In this document: in pieces, positions 49,152 to 59,924 of the stretch
How positions within the stretch are numbered: position 1 is the stretch's first letter
Layout of the letters: the number at the start of each line of letters is the position of its first letter
DNA from: Lycorma delicatula
Taxonomy: Eukaryota > Arthropoda > Insecta > Hemiptera > Fulgoridae
Length of the DNA stretch: 64,000 nt
Direction of reading: 5' to 3'
NCBI RefSeq assembly: GCF_047948215.1
Contig: NC_134455.1
Span: 308,096,147-308,160,146, forward strand
Program-made: the position numbers and the translations under genes
The notes under the pieces: generated by a model
Database searches by the model: none
The model's input: the letters and a program-made list of their open reading frames with translations, nothing else
What the model was told of the DNA's origin: nothing

Positions 49152-50472
49152 TATCATAAAAGAATGGCGCGGTTTTGAACATGGTTTAAATTAAAACAGA
49201 ATTACTTACAGTTTATGTTTTTTATTTTTCAAATTTGTCGTCTCAAACAATTTTTTACATAATTAATAAATTTCAATATGTGCGCCGTTAGTCGCTTGAC
49301 AAATGTCCAAACGATACTCAACTTCTCTCCAAACATTAGTTAACATTTCTTCGTTAATGGTTGTCATTGCTTCATTAATCCTGTTTTTTAAGTGGTTTAG
49401 GTCGCGAATTTTTTGTGTATAAACAACGCTTTTGATGTACCCCCACAAGAAAAAATCGCAAGGTGTCAAGTCTGGACTCCTTGGCGGCCAAAGTATGGGT
49501 CCTTGCCGGCCTATCCACCGATCTCCAAATTTTTCGTTCAAAGCGTCCGTGACCAATGCATTGAAGTGCGGGGGAGCACCATCTTGTTGGAAATGAAGTC
49601 GATGAATGTTTTCGAGTTCTTCATCCAGCTGAGGAAAGCAATAATTGGTTAACATGTTAAGATACACAACTCCATTAATTGCTTTTTCAGCAAAGAAGAA
49701 AGGCCCTATTACACGATTTTTCATCACACCACACCTAACATTAACTTTAGGCGAATCGCGTTGTTTCTCAATAATTGCGTGTGGGTTTTCAGAGCTCCAT
49801 ATTCACGAATTGTGTCTGTTAACACATCCATTTACATGGAATGTAGCTTCGTCTGTAAAAATTATATCATCTAAAAATGATTCGTTTTCACTTATTCTGT
49901 CCAACATTTCAACAGCGAAATTGTAACGTTTTACACCATCATCGGGTTTCAATTCCTGCAGTATCTGGATTTTATAAGCGTGTAATTTCAGTTTTTTATG
50001 TAAAACTTTGTGAACTGTTGATTTTGGAATACCTAATTCGACGGGAGATGGACTTCCCAGGACTTCTAATTGCCGATTGTCTAAATTAGTTCAACCGTTT
50101 CGTCTGGTATACTTGGTCTGCCGGTTGATTTCTGTTTCTTAACTGATCCAGTTTCTTCGAATCGTTTGAACCAAAGTGTTATGTTATTTTTGTGTGGTGG
50201 ATCTCTTCCGAATTCACGTCGAAACGCACGTTGAACTAAAATTACGGATTTTAATTCAGCCTTCAATAAAACACACTTTGCTTTGTCTTTATCCGAGAAC
50301 ATAGTAACTCACTAAACTCACCGCAACAACAATACAAGAACTGACGTTGTGGTTACAACTGCTGATAAACAAACTTTTGGCTTGGAGGCTTTCAGGGATA
50401 CCAATATAACATCTAGAAATTTCTCTACAATCTTCCTATGAATTACTGAAACCGCACCATACTTTTATGATA
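49152..50472 (-). mobile_element. Full-length inactive mariner-superfamily element with D-41-D spacing
   Basis: The ends form about 23-bp inverted repeats: TCATAAAAGAATGGCGCGGT from 49154 and, complemented, TCATAAAAGTATGGTGCGGT from 50470. Each is bounded by TA (49152-49153 and 50471-50472), the expected target duplication of Tc1/mariner elements. The 1.3-kb length and the single minus-strand transposase fit. The right terminus is partly copied again at 50768-50784 by a tandem duplication. Confidence 0.88.
49263..50302 (-). pseudogene. Mariner-type transposase pseudogene
   Basis: Starts MFSDKDKAKCVLLKAEL at 50302; the N-terminal DNA-binding half includes LWFKRFEETGSVKKQKS and STGRPSIPDET. 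At least two frameshifts lie around 50040-50090, after which the frame reads ELGIPKSTVHKVL and KLKLHAYKIQILQELKPDDG. The first catalytic Asp is in FTDEATFHVNG (about 49840-49870). A TGA at 49803-49805 replaces an Arg codon before IWSSENP. The second Asp is in FQQDGAPPHF and the third in SPDLTPCDFFLW, with 41 residues between, unlike the 34 of classical mariner. D-41-D is, from memory, the spacing of the rosa-like group. Total span (1,040 bp) equals a normal transposase of about 345 residues. Confidence 0.88.
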
Positions 50473-51081
50473 ATACTGTATAATGTAACATAGGTACAAA
50501 TGGAAAACTTAGGTTAGGAAGAAAAGTAAGAATTGTTATAAGAATACTAGAAGACTGTGCGTACGATTATTTAATGTGAGTTTTTTTGGAAGAAAAATTA
50601 TCAATTATTTAATTAATTAATGGTGACTTCAAATCATCACACTCTGTGTATGATCACACTATACTAAAATTATAACAAGCTATTGAAAAGGAATTAGATG
50701 CTGTAATATCAAAGAGTAATTTTGTGATTATATTATGCTTCATTTTTTTATGATAACCACAATGCTTACCATACTTTTATGATAATACTGTATAATGTAA
50801 CATAGGTACAAATGGAAAACTTAGGTTAGGAAGAAAAGTAAGAATTGTTATAAGAATACTAGAAGACTGTGCGTACGATTATTTAATGTGAGTTTTTGTG
50901 GAAGAAAAATTATTAATTATTTAATTAATTAATGGTGACTTCAAATCATCACACTCTATCTACTAAAATCACACTATACTAAAATTATAACAAGCTATTG
51001 AAAAGGAATTAGATGCTGTAATATCAAAGAGTAATTTTGTGATTATATTATGCTTCATTTTTTTATGATAACCACAATGCT
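50456..51081 (+). repeat. Tandem duplication, about 312-bp unit
   Basis: Unit 1 (50456-50767) and unit 2 (50768-51081) are almost identical; differences are few (for example TTTTTTTGG/TTTTTGTGG and a small change near 50644/50955). Each begins with ACCATACTTTTATGATAA, the outer end of the upstream mariner, so the duplicated segment started inside the transposon terminus. Confidence 0.92.
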
Positions 51082-52364
51082 GATTAAACAAAGTAAGATC
51101 GAATAAATTATAAAAATTGAGATGTCGAATTTCTATGTCTAGAAGTGGTCTCTGGTCTCTCATCGGGCAGGATGGAAAAAAATGTTTAACTCACAGAATT
51201 TATAGATTTGATAATTAGGAATGAAATTAACTTGTAAAATTTTAAGAGAAATAATGTAGCATTGAAGAATAGAATAAGAAATGCTGTTTACCATCTGTTC
51301 AGGAATCGGGTAGTTAACATGAGAGTGGAATACAAAGAAAGCCTAGCACCAATATAGAAAAGAGCAAGTTTAGGATATTGTCTACCCCTCATTCCTTTTT
51401 AATTCGTAAACAAAGAATCAAATGGAAGAGAAGGAAATAAAAGAATTCAAGGAAGAATATGAGAGCAGAAACATAATTCGAGGACAAAAATTAAAGTGTT
51501 AAGACTGATATAGTATCGTTTACTATAGTTGAAATAAAACCGATGTAGAAGTACTACATAGTATTTCTTCTAAAGTAACTACTTAGTAGTTCTACGAATA
51601 TTAAGTAATCTGCTACTCGAAGGGATTGATTTCCTGAGAAAAAATTAAATTTTTGAATACAGTTAATGAATTTGAAAGTAACAAAGGAAAAATAATATTT
51701 AAGTAAAGACACAACGAAGAAAACAATTTAAAAGTAAAGCAAGATACCTGATTCACTTTAATGTAGTAAAACAAGTGATTTTATCACTCGTGCTGTTTTC
51801 ATAATATTTTAAATTCAAATTTAAATTGAATTTATAGAAATCAAAGTTCTATAAGCACACAAATAATAAAACAAACTTTTAAAAACGGCAACATAGAACT
51901 CGAAGAAGTTGACGAGCTGTGTTTCTTAAGGACAATTGCACGGTCCTATACATACCGTGTTAATTTTGTCTATGTTTCGGTACAATTTTACAAAACCATA
52001 CAGAAAAGATAATTGCATAGGACTTTTTCTACTACATTTTTTCTGGGTTTTGTTCAATGCTATGGATTTTGTTTTTTATTTTAGTCAATGTTTCAGTTTT
52101 TTTTTTATTTTTACCGTAATTACTTGCGTTTTTCCTGGGCTCGAAAGAGAAATAATTGTTTTTTTAAATTTTGTAACGTTTTTCTAAAAATCAGTTTCTG
52201 CAGTTTTAAAGAGATCTGTTTTCTTTAAAAACGGAAAAAAATTGTTTATGTATCTTTTCTGGTTCTTGAGGAAAAAGGTACCTAAAGATTAAATACAAGA
52301 TTTTCGGGAAATTAACTTTAAAGATTGGACTGGATTCACCTGAGAATGAAAACAATGTCAGTAC
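51082..52364. other. AT-rich noncoding DNA
   Basis: No supported gene. The frame at 51936-52187 is hydrophobic and low-complexity and has no family signal. Confidence 0.55.
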
Positions 52365-52585
52365 ATACAGCACTATAAGACGAGTTGTCAGAATCCTCCG
52401 GTTCTTCATAGTGTTCTAGCGTTTTTCTTTTCTGCTGAAGACTAGGTTGCATTTTTTGAAATTTTTTTGTACATCCCTCTCAGCCTTCCTGATGCGAGTT
52501 TCATCAAAATGTTTGGAAATTTTGACACAGTTCTTCCCAGAATTTAAACCTACCTTTTCAAGCATTAAACATTTTGTCATATCCC

Positions 52586-52878
52586 TTTCTTTTTCCTGTT
52601 TAGCCTCCGGTAATTACCATTCAGATAATACTTCAGACGATGAATGAGGATGATATGTATGAGTGTAAATGAAGTGTAGTTTTGTACAGCCTCTGTTCGA
52701 CCATTCCTGAGATGTGTGGCTAATTGAAACCCAACCACCAAAGAACACCGGTATCCACGATCTAGTATTCAAATACGTGTAAAAATAACTGACTATTAGG
52801 ATTTGAACGCTGGAACTCTTGACTTCTAAATCAGCTGATTTAGGAAGACACGTTCACCACTTGACCAACCCGGTGGGT
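52586..52878 (-). repeat. SINE family 1 inserted in the Mutator-like gene
   Basis: Nearly complete minus-strand copy: head ACCGGGTTGGTCAAGTGGTG at the right, a B-box-like GTTCAAATCC, body GATCGTGGATACCGGTGTTC, and tail GGAGGCTAAACAGGAAAAAG at the left. Target duplications flank it: TTTTGTCATATCCC (52572-52585) and TTTTGTCACATTCCC (52879-52893). Host transposase coding sequence continues on both sides. Confidence 0.9.
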
Positions 52879-53904
52879 TTTTGTCACATTCCCAGCACTG
52901 TAGGAGCTCACAGCCTATATTCAAACTCGCATTCTGCGTAGCATCATGCAGACACTTTTGCAGCAGAACAGGATTTGAAAACTCTTTAAATATTGGTTTA
53001 ATTTCCTGCATTACTACTTTTGATAGGTGTGTATGTTTATTGTGGTCATGGTATGTTTATGGTGTATGTTTATTGTGGTTTGGTTGTTTAGCTGAACGAG
53101 CACGTACACATTTACACCACGTGTCATTAGTCTGTGGACTCAAACCGTAAATAGGTTCTTTAATAGTAGATGACAAGTGGAAATAGCCCAAATAGCACAT
53201 TTCATGTTATTAACACCGGTGCTTCTCAAAATAGTTAAATCATAATAAATTTTTATTTCATCATTAAACGAGTCCGATAATCAATCGGTCATGTCCACTA
53301 ATAGTTTTACCATCAGCTAATAGTTGTTTGCCTTTTAGTAGTTTTACTTTACACAATCGAAAATCGATGTACTTTTTCACATGCCCAACACAATTTAATT
53401 TTTCGATTTTAAATTCTGGCCCATAGGGTTGTTCTCTTGTTATAGCTGTAAAACCATTACTATCTCCACCACCAAGGTAATATTTTATGTTATGTTGTAT
53501 AACCTTTTTGATCGTTGGAACATTTCAAGAGCACCCTTCACCTTTATCACGCCACTGGTTCCACTATAATTAGCAGTACAGGAAACATCATGAATGTCAT
53601 CCATTCTAGTTTTACATCGGCAGTACTTTGAAAATATGAAAAACTCAATAAAATTTCCAGTACTTACAATAAGAGCTATCATAACCCCATTCAAAGATGT
53701 ATGACCGCGCTTCTGCCATGATCCATCAAAGACGGCAGTGGCATCTCTGCAGCGGTTGTTGTGAGCCTCAAGCTCCTCAACGGCATCCTTCATTAAATTT
53801 TGACATACATCTTTGGCCACATTAGACAGAATCTTATTATATTTAGCAAATCTTGGTGATACTGGTAGATTCATCACGTCGAAAAACACGGTTCCAGCAT
53901 TTCC

Positions 53905-54637
53905 TAGCCACGTGAGGATTCCGGGAAATGAACGTACAGATTTCACTGCTAAATACGTATGTAGTCAATCATTCTTTACTACCCGTGTTACTGCATCCGA
54001 CTTTATTAGTTATGTAAAACTCGCTCTACGCGCAAAGTGGCAAGATGACTGGACGACTACAGTAGATAACAAACTCCGGCACATTAAATGTTGTGTGTTG
54101 CCATGGTATTCCTCAACAGGAAAATTCGATAAAGTGGTCCTCTTCCGATTGCGTATAGGTCATACGAGAGCTACTCACGGGTATCTGATGTCAGTAGTAA
54201 ACTCAGCAGTATGCATATGATGCGATTGCCGCTTGACTGTGCGCCACATCCTTGTGGATTGCGTGTGTTATGCGACCTTACATCGTAAATTTAAATTTCC
54301 CAAGAACATTAGTCGAATCCTTGACAATGACAAAGAAGTTTTGGGCCGGGCGTTTTTATTTCTTCGAAGTATTGGTATTTTGGATACTTTTTAGTAGTAT
54401 TTTATTTTTTTATTTTATTTTTATCCTATTATGAACTTCATTTAAAATGTATATTTTTTTTTATCCGTGTTTAACATTTTAGTTTAAGATTTTTATCTTG
54501 TTGTTGTGTCTCATATTTTAAGTTTTAATTTTGTTTTTAAATTCCTAGTGTATGTTTTGTATTTTTTTGTTTTATATTTTTGTTTACCGGGTGATGACAA
54601 TGGAAAAACGTTTTTCGCCCAAAAGAAAGAAAAAAAG
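53905..54637 (+). mobile_element. Jockey-type retrotransposon 3' end inserted in the Mutator-like gene
   Basis: Begins abruptly in a conserved C-terminal region, PSHVRIPGNERTDFTAK, which resembles the RNase H end. It continues KLALRAKWQDDW, KLRHIKCCVLPW, FRLRIGHTRATHGYL and a Cys/His region (CDCRLTVRHILVDC), and ends near 54390 with FLRSIGILDT. One stop interrupts the frame. The AT-rich 3' UTR ends ACCGGGTGATGACAATGG ... AAGAAAGAAAAAAAG. Short duplications (CATTTCC before, CTTTTCC after) flank it. It is a typical 5'-truncated retroposition product. Confidence 0.88.
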
Positions 54638-55095
54638 CTTTTCCACCTTTCCCAATGCTGCGCATTACATAAATTAATCGAATATTGATGTCGTGAACAG
54701 ACTTATTTTTAACAGTAATTTTATTTGAATTAAAACTAGAAACACCGTTCTTGCATGATGGACATTTAATACTTATGTTGAAAACCAAACCATTTCTTTT
54801 GTCAACAAATAATTTTAGGGGCCTTGGTAAAATTTATATACACTTATTTCTTTCTAATAAAAGGTTACTCAAGTCTTCAAAATTGATTAAGTCATACACA
54901 AAGTCATTAATCATATTTACATGAATATTTACAAACTTTAACTTTAGATGCACTGATTTTTAGGAAAACCATCATAATACCTAAGGCTATTTTGTAAGTT
55001 TTCCTCAGCTTTTCTTTTGGAGCCAGTCATCAACAGACAGTATTTTCCTTCGCTTTCTTTCCAATGTCTTCACGTTTTTTTTTAATTTCTGGCAT

Positions 55096-55660
55096 TGTTT
55101 TAAAAAATAAACCAGGTTTGTTTACCAATAGATTACGTTAACAGAAATGAAACTACAAGAAAATCAAAATAACTCACAGCATCGCACTAAAACTGCAGTA
55201 AAACTACCAATTACCACAAAAATGAAGAAATTTTACAAACTCGTTAAAACAAACAAACCTACACAACTCAAAAGTAAAGCACATGTGAGCAGGATAGGAA
55301 ATCCAGCTACAAAAAGAAAAATTCATTTTCCACAGAATAAATGACTAAATCAAAGAAGATATAATGTCAAATTACTTAATGTATCATAAATTTAATTATC
55401 ATGTGTTATATATCAAATTGAACAGAAAAAGCGGAAGAATATAAAAATGCAAAAACCCATTTTTAAATTTGTTTCGTGTAAGTGCCCTTCGACGGTAAAA
55501 TTATTAAGATTTGCAATGAACGGTTGATATAAAACATCAAGGGAAGTTGTTACAGCTGGCCAAGTATTCACCTCTAGACTAGAACATTAGTAGATGATAA
55601 GTGCATAGTTGCCGGATCCAGTAAAGTTTTTCCAGAGTTAATGAAATTACATAGCTTTAT
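55096..55660. other. AT-rich DNA upstream of the Mutator-like pseudogene
   Basis: No supported gene. A short lysine-rich plus-strand frame at 55147-55344 has no recognisable relatives and no context. Confidence 0.5.
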
Positions 55661-55910
55661 TTTTTTCTGTCATCAGTCGTTTGATCGATTTTATTCACGT
55701 TTTTGTACGTTTTCGTTCTGTTTCAATCTTTTAATTTCAGTAGTACCTTCATCCTACATCCTCAATTATCTGTTTGATATATTCCAGTTTTTTTCTGTTT
55801 CTTATTTCTAACCTATCTTCTAGAAACATATTTTTTAAGACCAAGTTAATTCTTACACTTGACCAGCAATCCTTTTCTTTTTAACAGATATTGGTTCAAG
55901 TTCCTCTCTT
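55661..55910 (-). repeat. Non-LTR retrotransposon 3' end, decayed
   Basis: The plus strand reads TTCTGTCATCAGTCGTTTGA, then CATCCTACATCCTCAATTAT and CTGTTTGATATATTCCAG. These match the complement of the coding tail seen at 22540-22800 (TATATGAAATAGATAATTGA, GAATGTAG). The copy is minus-oriented and starts at the T-rich side. No intact frame remains. Confidence 0.5.
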
Positions 55911-55919
55911 TTACTAGTT

Positions 55920-56580
55920 TTTTTTCTTTTTTTTCCACCTCCTCCACCGGGCCGGATCTACGTAAAGTATAAACACAGCCCGGAGGAGTGTCCAGTACTC
56001 TAAAGAGCCTACCCGCCTACCAGCTGTAAGTCCGGCATGTCAGGCAGGCCCGCCGGTAGGATCTCAATTTCCTTGCTCTGCCCCTAACCCCCAGTGCAAA
56101 GCCACCAGATCCGACAAAGTCGTTCCCAGCGACGCCAACCTGAAAGCCGGGACTCAGTCTTGTATTGCCTGCCTCAAACGGAGGCAACCCGAAGGTCACG
56201 TCCATCGGGACTCGGTCTTATCAGCTCTGGGGCACCAGAGTCCCCATGTTTCATCATCGACGGCCACCCACCAAAGCGTGGACAGACGCCGACTCCACAA
56301 GGGGCTATCAAGCACCCCATTGCTCCCCCACCATTCACGGTACTGAAGTAAACCGGAACGCTCCACGAAGGAGAAACTGAAAAGCCAGACACTGGGCAAC
56401 AGTTACCTTCCACAAAGCCTCTCAACACCAGGACAGCAACTCACTGGTGAGCAGCACACTCATCCGTCCGGTGATCCACCTTCCCACAAATAACGCATAT
56501 CCGCGGGTTTCTACAAGTGGCCCGCTGATGACCCGGTTGCCCGCAATTATTGAACGATCATCCCGCCCCGGCATTATAAA
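55920..56580 (-). mobile_element. Gag zinc-knuckle fragment joined to an R1-like 3' UTR
   Basis: On the minus strand near 56470-56580 a frame encodes FNNCGQPGHQRATC and CVICGKVDHRTDEC, two CCHC-type zinc knuckles of a retrotransposon ORF1 (the first has lost its leading Cys; the second is a perfect CX2CX4HX4C). A stop follows at once. The remaining 500 bp to 55920 is GC-rich and resembles the 3' UTR of the R1-like copies, with AAGACCGAGTCCCG and AAGACTGAGTCCCGG, ending in a purine-rich GGTGGAGGAGG run. The whole polymerase ORF is absent between them. Confidence 0.7.
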
Positions 56581-56737
56581 AGTTTTTCCAATTTTCTACC
56601 AAAGAGAACCTTAATGAAAAAAAAATGGTAAATTGTTTTACCTATTAATAAATTCATAATTTAATTTCGTTCTGCTACTTTTCTATTGCTCCTCATATAT
56701 TTAAATATCTTTAGGAACAAATATTCCAACCAAATTA
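56581..56737. other. AT-rich spacer
   Basis: Nothing recognised between the Gag-like fragment and the inverted-repeat element. Confidence 0.5.
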
Positions 56738-57239
56738 CATTTAGAGAAAAAAAATTACTACCTGGACTTTTATAAGTGGAAATGGTAAAGGGGCTTATAA
56801 TAAACGTATATAAAATAAATGCGTGAGCGATTGTGGTGGAGGGGTGATTATTGGTTGTTGTGGGTGGAGGGGGGTTGAAAAAATGTTCTAATTCAAAAGT
56901 TGTAGGTCATGAAAAAACCTAGAACTTTCGTAGATGTCACTTTTTAACATAACCTCAGAATTTCCGAGAAACATGGGAAAAATCTTCTTTTTTTCGTTTT
57001 TTTTATTTCCGCAAAAATAATTTAATTTTGACGAAACTTGGTGAAAGTATACCTTTCTTTGTCCTTAATAAGCACATATTTTTTTGACTTCAACTTTCAC
57101 TGGAAATCACAATAATATCATTTTTCACCCTTTTTCATCCCTCCACCACCCCCGCTCATTATTTTTTTACGTTTATTATAAGCCCCTTTATCATTTCTAT
57201 TTATAAAAGTTCAGGTAACAATTTTTCCCTCTCTAAATG
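56738..57239. repeat. 500-bp element with about 110-bp terminal inverted repeats
   Basis: The left end (CATTTAGAG...ACTTTTATAAGTGGAAATG then GTAAAGGGGCTTATAATAAACG) is repeated in inverted form at the right end (CGTTTATTATAAGCCCCTTT ... CTCTAAATG at 57239). Homology extends inward through the GTGGTGGAGGG block. No transposase frame lies inside, so it is a non-autonomous DNA transposon. Target duplication is unclear, so the superfamily is not assigned. Confidence 0.8.
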
Positions 57240-58229
57240 AGATATTTCGATCAGTCTAAAAGTGTAAAAAACAAAGATACGTTCAAACTATTACTTTATC
57301 ATGGTTATTCCGTTATTTATGATCTTTCTGATATGTGTTGAACCCTTTTATCATTACTTATCGTTCTTCCCCTTTTAGCAATAATGAATTTAGATTGTTC
57401 ATTAACCCGTAACACTGATTTAATATTATTAATAATGGAATAAGGATAACTGAAAAGGAATTTCTAGAAGAATGGTAGAAATTCATGGCTAGGAGAGAAA
57501 TTGCAGAACAAGATAAACAAGAGTAAAATAAAAGTAGTGCAACCGAAAGAAGGATAATGTAGGATTAAATATTAAGTTAAAAAAAAAAATGACAGAATTT
57601 TTTTTTCATTTAGAAATTAAACTCACAGATAATGGATGAAGTAATGAAGGTTAATGGATAAAACGTAGGTTTGCAGATCCCAGAACAGCTTCTATGTAGA
57701 AGGGAAATCTATTGATATTGCGAATCAGTAACAAATCTTTTTAAATGTCTTTACGGCAGAAACAAGGACAGCTGGAAATCCTGAAAAAGAAACAAAGGTT
57801 TAGTAAGGGTTTGGTACTATTGAATCTAAAGTTAGTGAATCCAGCTCTGGAAGAAAGCGCATTGCACAAAAACAATGAAAATGAGCGATGATTGCAATAA
57901 AACAGAGAACCAAGAATGAAAAATGTTGGAGGTACGTATGCTAATAGATTAGAATAGAATCAGTCCTTTTTTATTGGCCAATTGCAAAAAAAGGATAAAA
58001 TATACAGATTCTGTGTACATTAAGTGTATTTAAAATATTTTATCGATTTTTATAAAAATAAAATAAAACAGAATTAATACTCACATTTTATTCTACTTGG
58101 TTCTTTCAGTTTTCTTACGTTTATTTTCTTTTTCTACTTACAACTTCGAAAAATTGAAAAGTTGAAATTTTTTGTGGGCATTTAATCAGTCAGTCTTTAG
58201 TTGTAAAACTGTTTACTTTCCTGTTATCG
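57240..58229. other. AT-rich noncoding DNA
   Basis: No supported gene. Around 57420-57900 plus-strand sequence is purine-rich and may be an old coding fossil, but no motif is recognisable. Confidence 0.5.
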
Positions 58230-58740
58230 TTTGGGTCCTACCAACTTTAACTATGTTTTAAATGTATATATTCTTTTATTACAGCCAAAATCCAGATCCG
58301 ATGCTTCGATCATAAATTTTTCAACAAAACCGTTTTTACCAACCAAAATTATGGTGTACTATCCAAAGATACAGTTAGCGTCCATCCAGCTATTCATGAC
58401 CACCCACAATTTTAACGCTTTCAGTTTCGTAAAACCACTTACTTTATTAAACCAGCCTTTATTTTTTCTTGAAATCATTATTTTTTTATTTTCGTAGGTT
58501 AACCATTTGGCTCTATTTCTAGCGCACTATTTCAGGTTTAAAATCATACATTGGTGTGTTTCCGGTTCCAGAGCTAGCATCACTGTATCTTTGGCGTACA
58601 TAAATATTTTAATTAGCTTCCCATTACTTTGTATACTTCCTTTCAATACCTCCTTTAGAAGATATTCCAGTTTTACTCTGATCAAAAGAATTTGTAACTC
58701 CTTTCTTCATCCATACAGTTGATAGGGTGTCCTCATATAT
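58230..58740 (-). pseudogene. Reverse transcriptase palm/thumb fragment
   Basis: Minus-strand translation gives KIFMYAKDTVMLALEPE near 58560-58610, a decayed YADD catalytic box (YAKD), then NRAKWLTYENKKIMISRK, comparable to the 'KIMxFxK' stretch after the palm, and KLWVVMNSWMDAN, resembling the KYLGVxI thumb motif. One stop interrupts the run. It is a short isolated remnant, and the plus-strand frames here are its shadow. Confidence 0.5.
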
Positions 58741-59924
58741 AAACTTCATTATTTTTAAGAACTTTGCGGACAGATCATACCTCTGAGTTTATGCAAGCGT
58801 TTTATACTTCTGAATTTTATACACTCTATCTTAGGCCGCTTCGAAATTCACAACAAAAAAAAACAGACAAACCTTCTTTCACATTTTTATTTAATTTTTC
58901 TTAAAGTTTGTTAGGCAGATTTAATACATCATTTATAATTGCATTTTCATATCTAAAACCGGCTGAGCTTCATACAGTATATCTTTAGACAGCCCAAACA
59001 TTCAAATATTCTGTTGAAAATCTGAGACACATCAGCCAATAGCGAGAGATTCCTTTATAATTTGAACAATTAATTTAGAACCTACGTAAATATTCAGGAT
59101 AATATTATTCTGAATCTTTACGTATCATTCTGTACGTACTAGAAATTATTTTTATTTTTTAATTATTCATTTTTTTAAATATATTTTTTATAGTTCAATA
59201 AAGAAAATACCATACGACCTTCGCAACGGTCGGATGATGCATCCCACGCTGATGTCGTAGGGGAAAGGCCAAGAGGCCTTTAAAAGTTGTGCAATAAGAT
59301 TAGTACAACTCTAGTCATTCTTCCTCACTCAATCGTCTGACGTTAGGGTGAGTGCATGTCGCTGCCTCTGTTCAATGCTCGCCCAAATTCAAGCATAAAC
59401 TTAATTTTTATCTATCTCTAATATCTTAATTTTTATATCTTTTATTTATTTAATGTTAAACTTTATTTAAATTATTTATATATTTAGTATTTAATTTGTT
59501 GCAATACGCTTTTTCATGGCTTATGTAGAATAAATTCGTCAGCGTTCGAGGGAAGCCGTGGTCGCACGAGCTCACGCACCAGTTTACCGACTTACCGGTT
59601 GTCGTGGTTCGAGATGAACAGATTTTTTCTACATATTAATTATTATTTATTTAAATTCTTGCTCCAGCCTGTGATGTTACAGCAATGTGACTTCAAGGAG
59701 ATGACTACAACATCTGATCCAATTTCACCAGCCTTTGAAATATTCTTCAAATTAAAATACAGTTATTAACCAAAAACTTAGGTAGGCAATATTGCGATGG
59801 AAAAGGAATTTCCAAGATAACGGCTGGGCTGCGACACTAATGCTGCTAGCGCTTAACAATAGCTAACGGTAGCTCAGTACCCCCTATTTATCTAATACTT
59901 ATCCAAATTAACATTTGTACTGAA
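58741..59924. other. AT-rich DNA with two GC-richer unclassified blocks
   Basis: Blocks at about 59215-59400 (includes CGACCTTCGCAACGGTCG, a short palindrome) and 59530-59620 (GTCGTGGTTCGAGATGAAC) stand out in composition and look like repeat fragments. No coding frame, TSD or known motif was found. Confidence 0.4.

Larger units (their letters stand above)
52365..55095 (-). pseudogene. Mutator-like transposase pseudogene, split by two insertions
   Basis: Read on the minus strand. The start is probably at 55095 (MPEIKKKREDIGKKAKENT). An N-terminal zinc-binding block follows near 54660-54790 (LVFNISIKCPSCKNGVSS, INIRLIYVMRSIGKGG). After a jockey insertion the core resumes at 53899: TVFFDVMNLPVSPRFAKYNK, then FDGSWQKRGHTSLNGVM, FFIFSKYCRCKTRM and CTANYSGTSG, and in other frames YLGGGDSNGF and VKKYIDFRLCKVKL. 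Next come NDTWCKC and EIKPIFKEFSNPVLLQKCLH (to 52894). After a SINE insertion the tail continues (MTKCLMLEKVGLNSGK, then FDETRIRKAERDVQKNFKK) to about 52365. This order matches the insect 'Mutator-like transposase domain' proteins. Without the insertions it is about 1.68 kb, near full length. Several frameshifts and stops make it inactive. Confidence 0.85.

Noticed and set aside
53905..53946. N-terminus of the 153-codon minus-strand frame at 53485-53946
   Set aside because: The first about 14 codons are the complement of the inserted jockey fragment, not Mutator sequence.
56017..56428. Several overlapping frames on both strands in the GC-rich 56.0-56.4 kb block
   Set aside because: They are chance frames in a GC-rich 3' UTR; both strands are open and neither shows a protein family.
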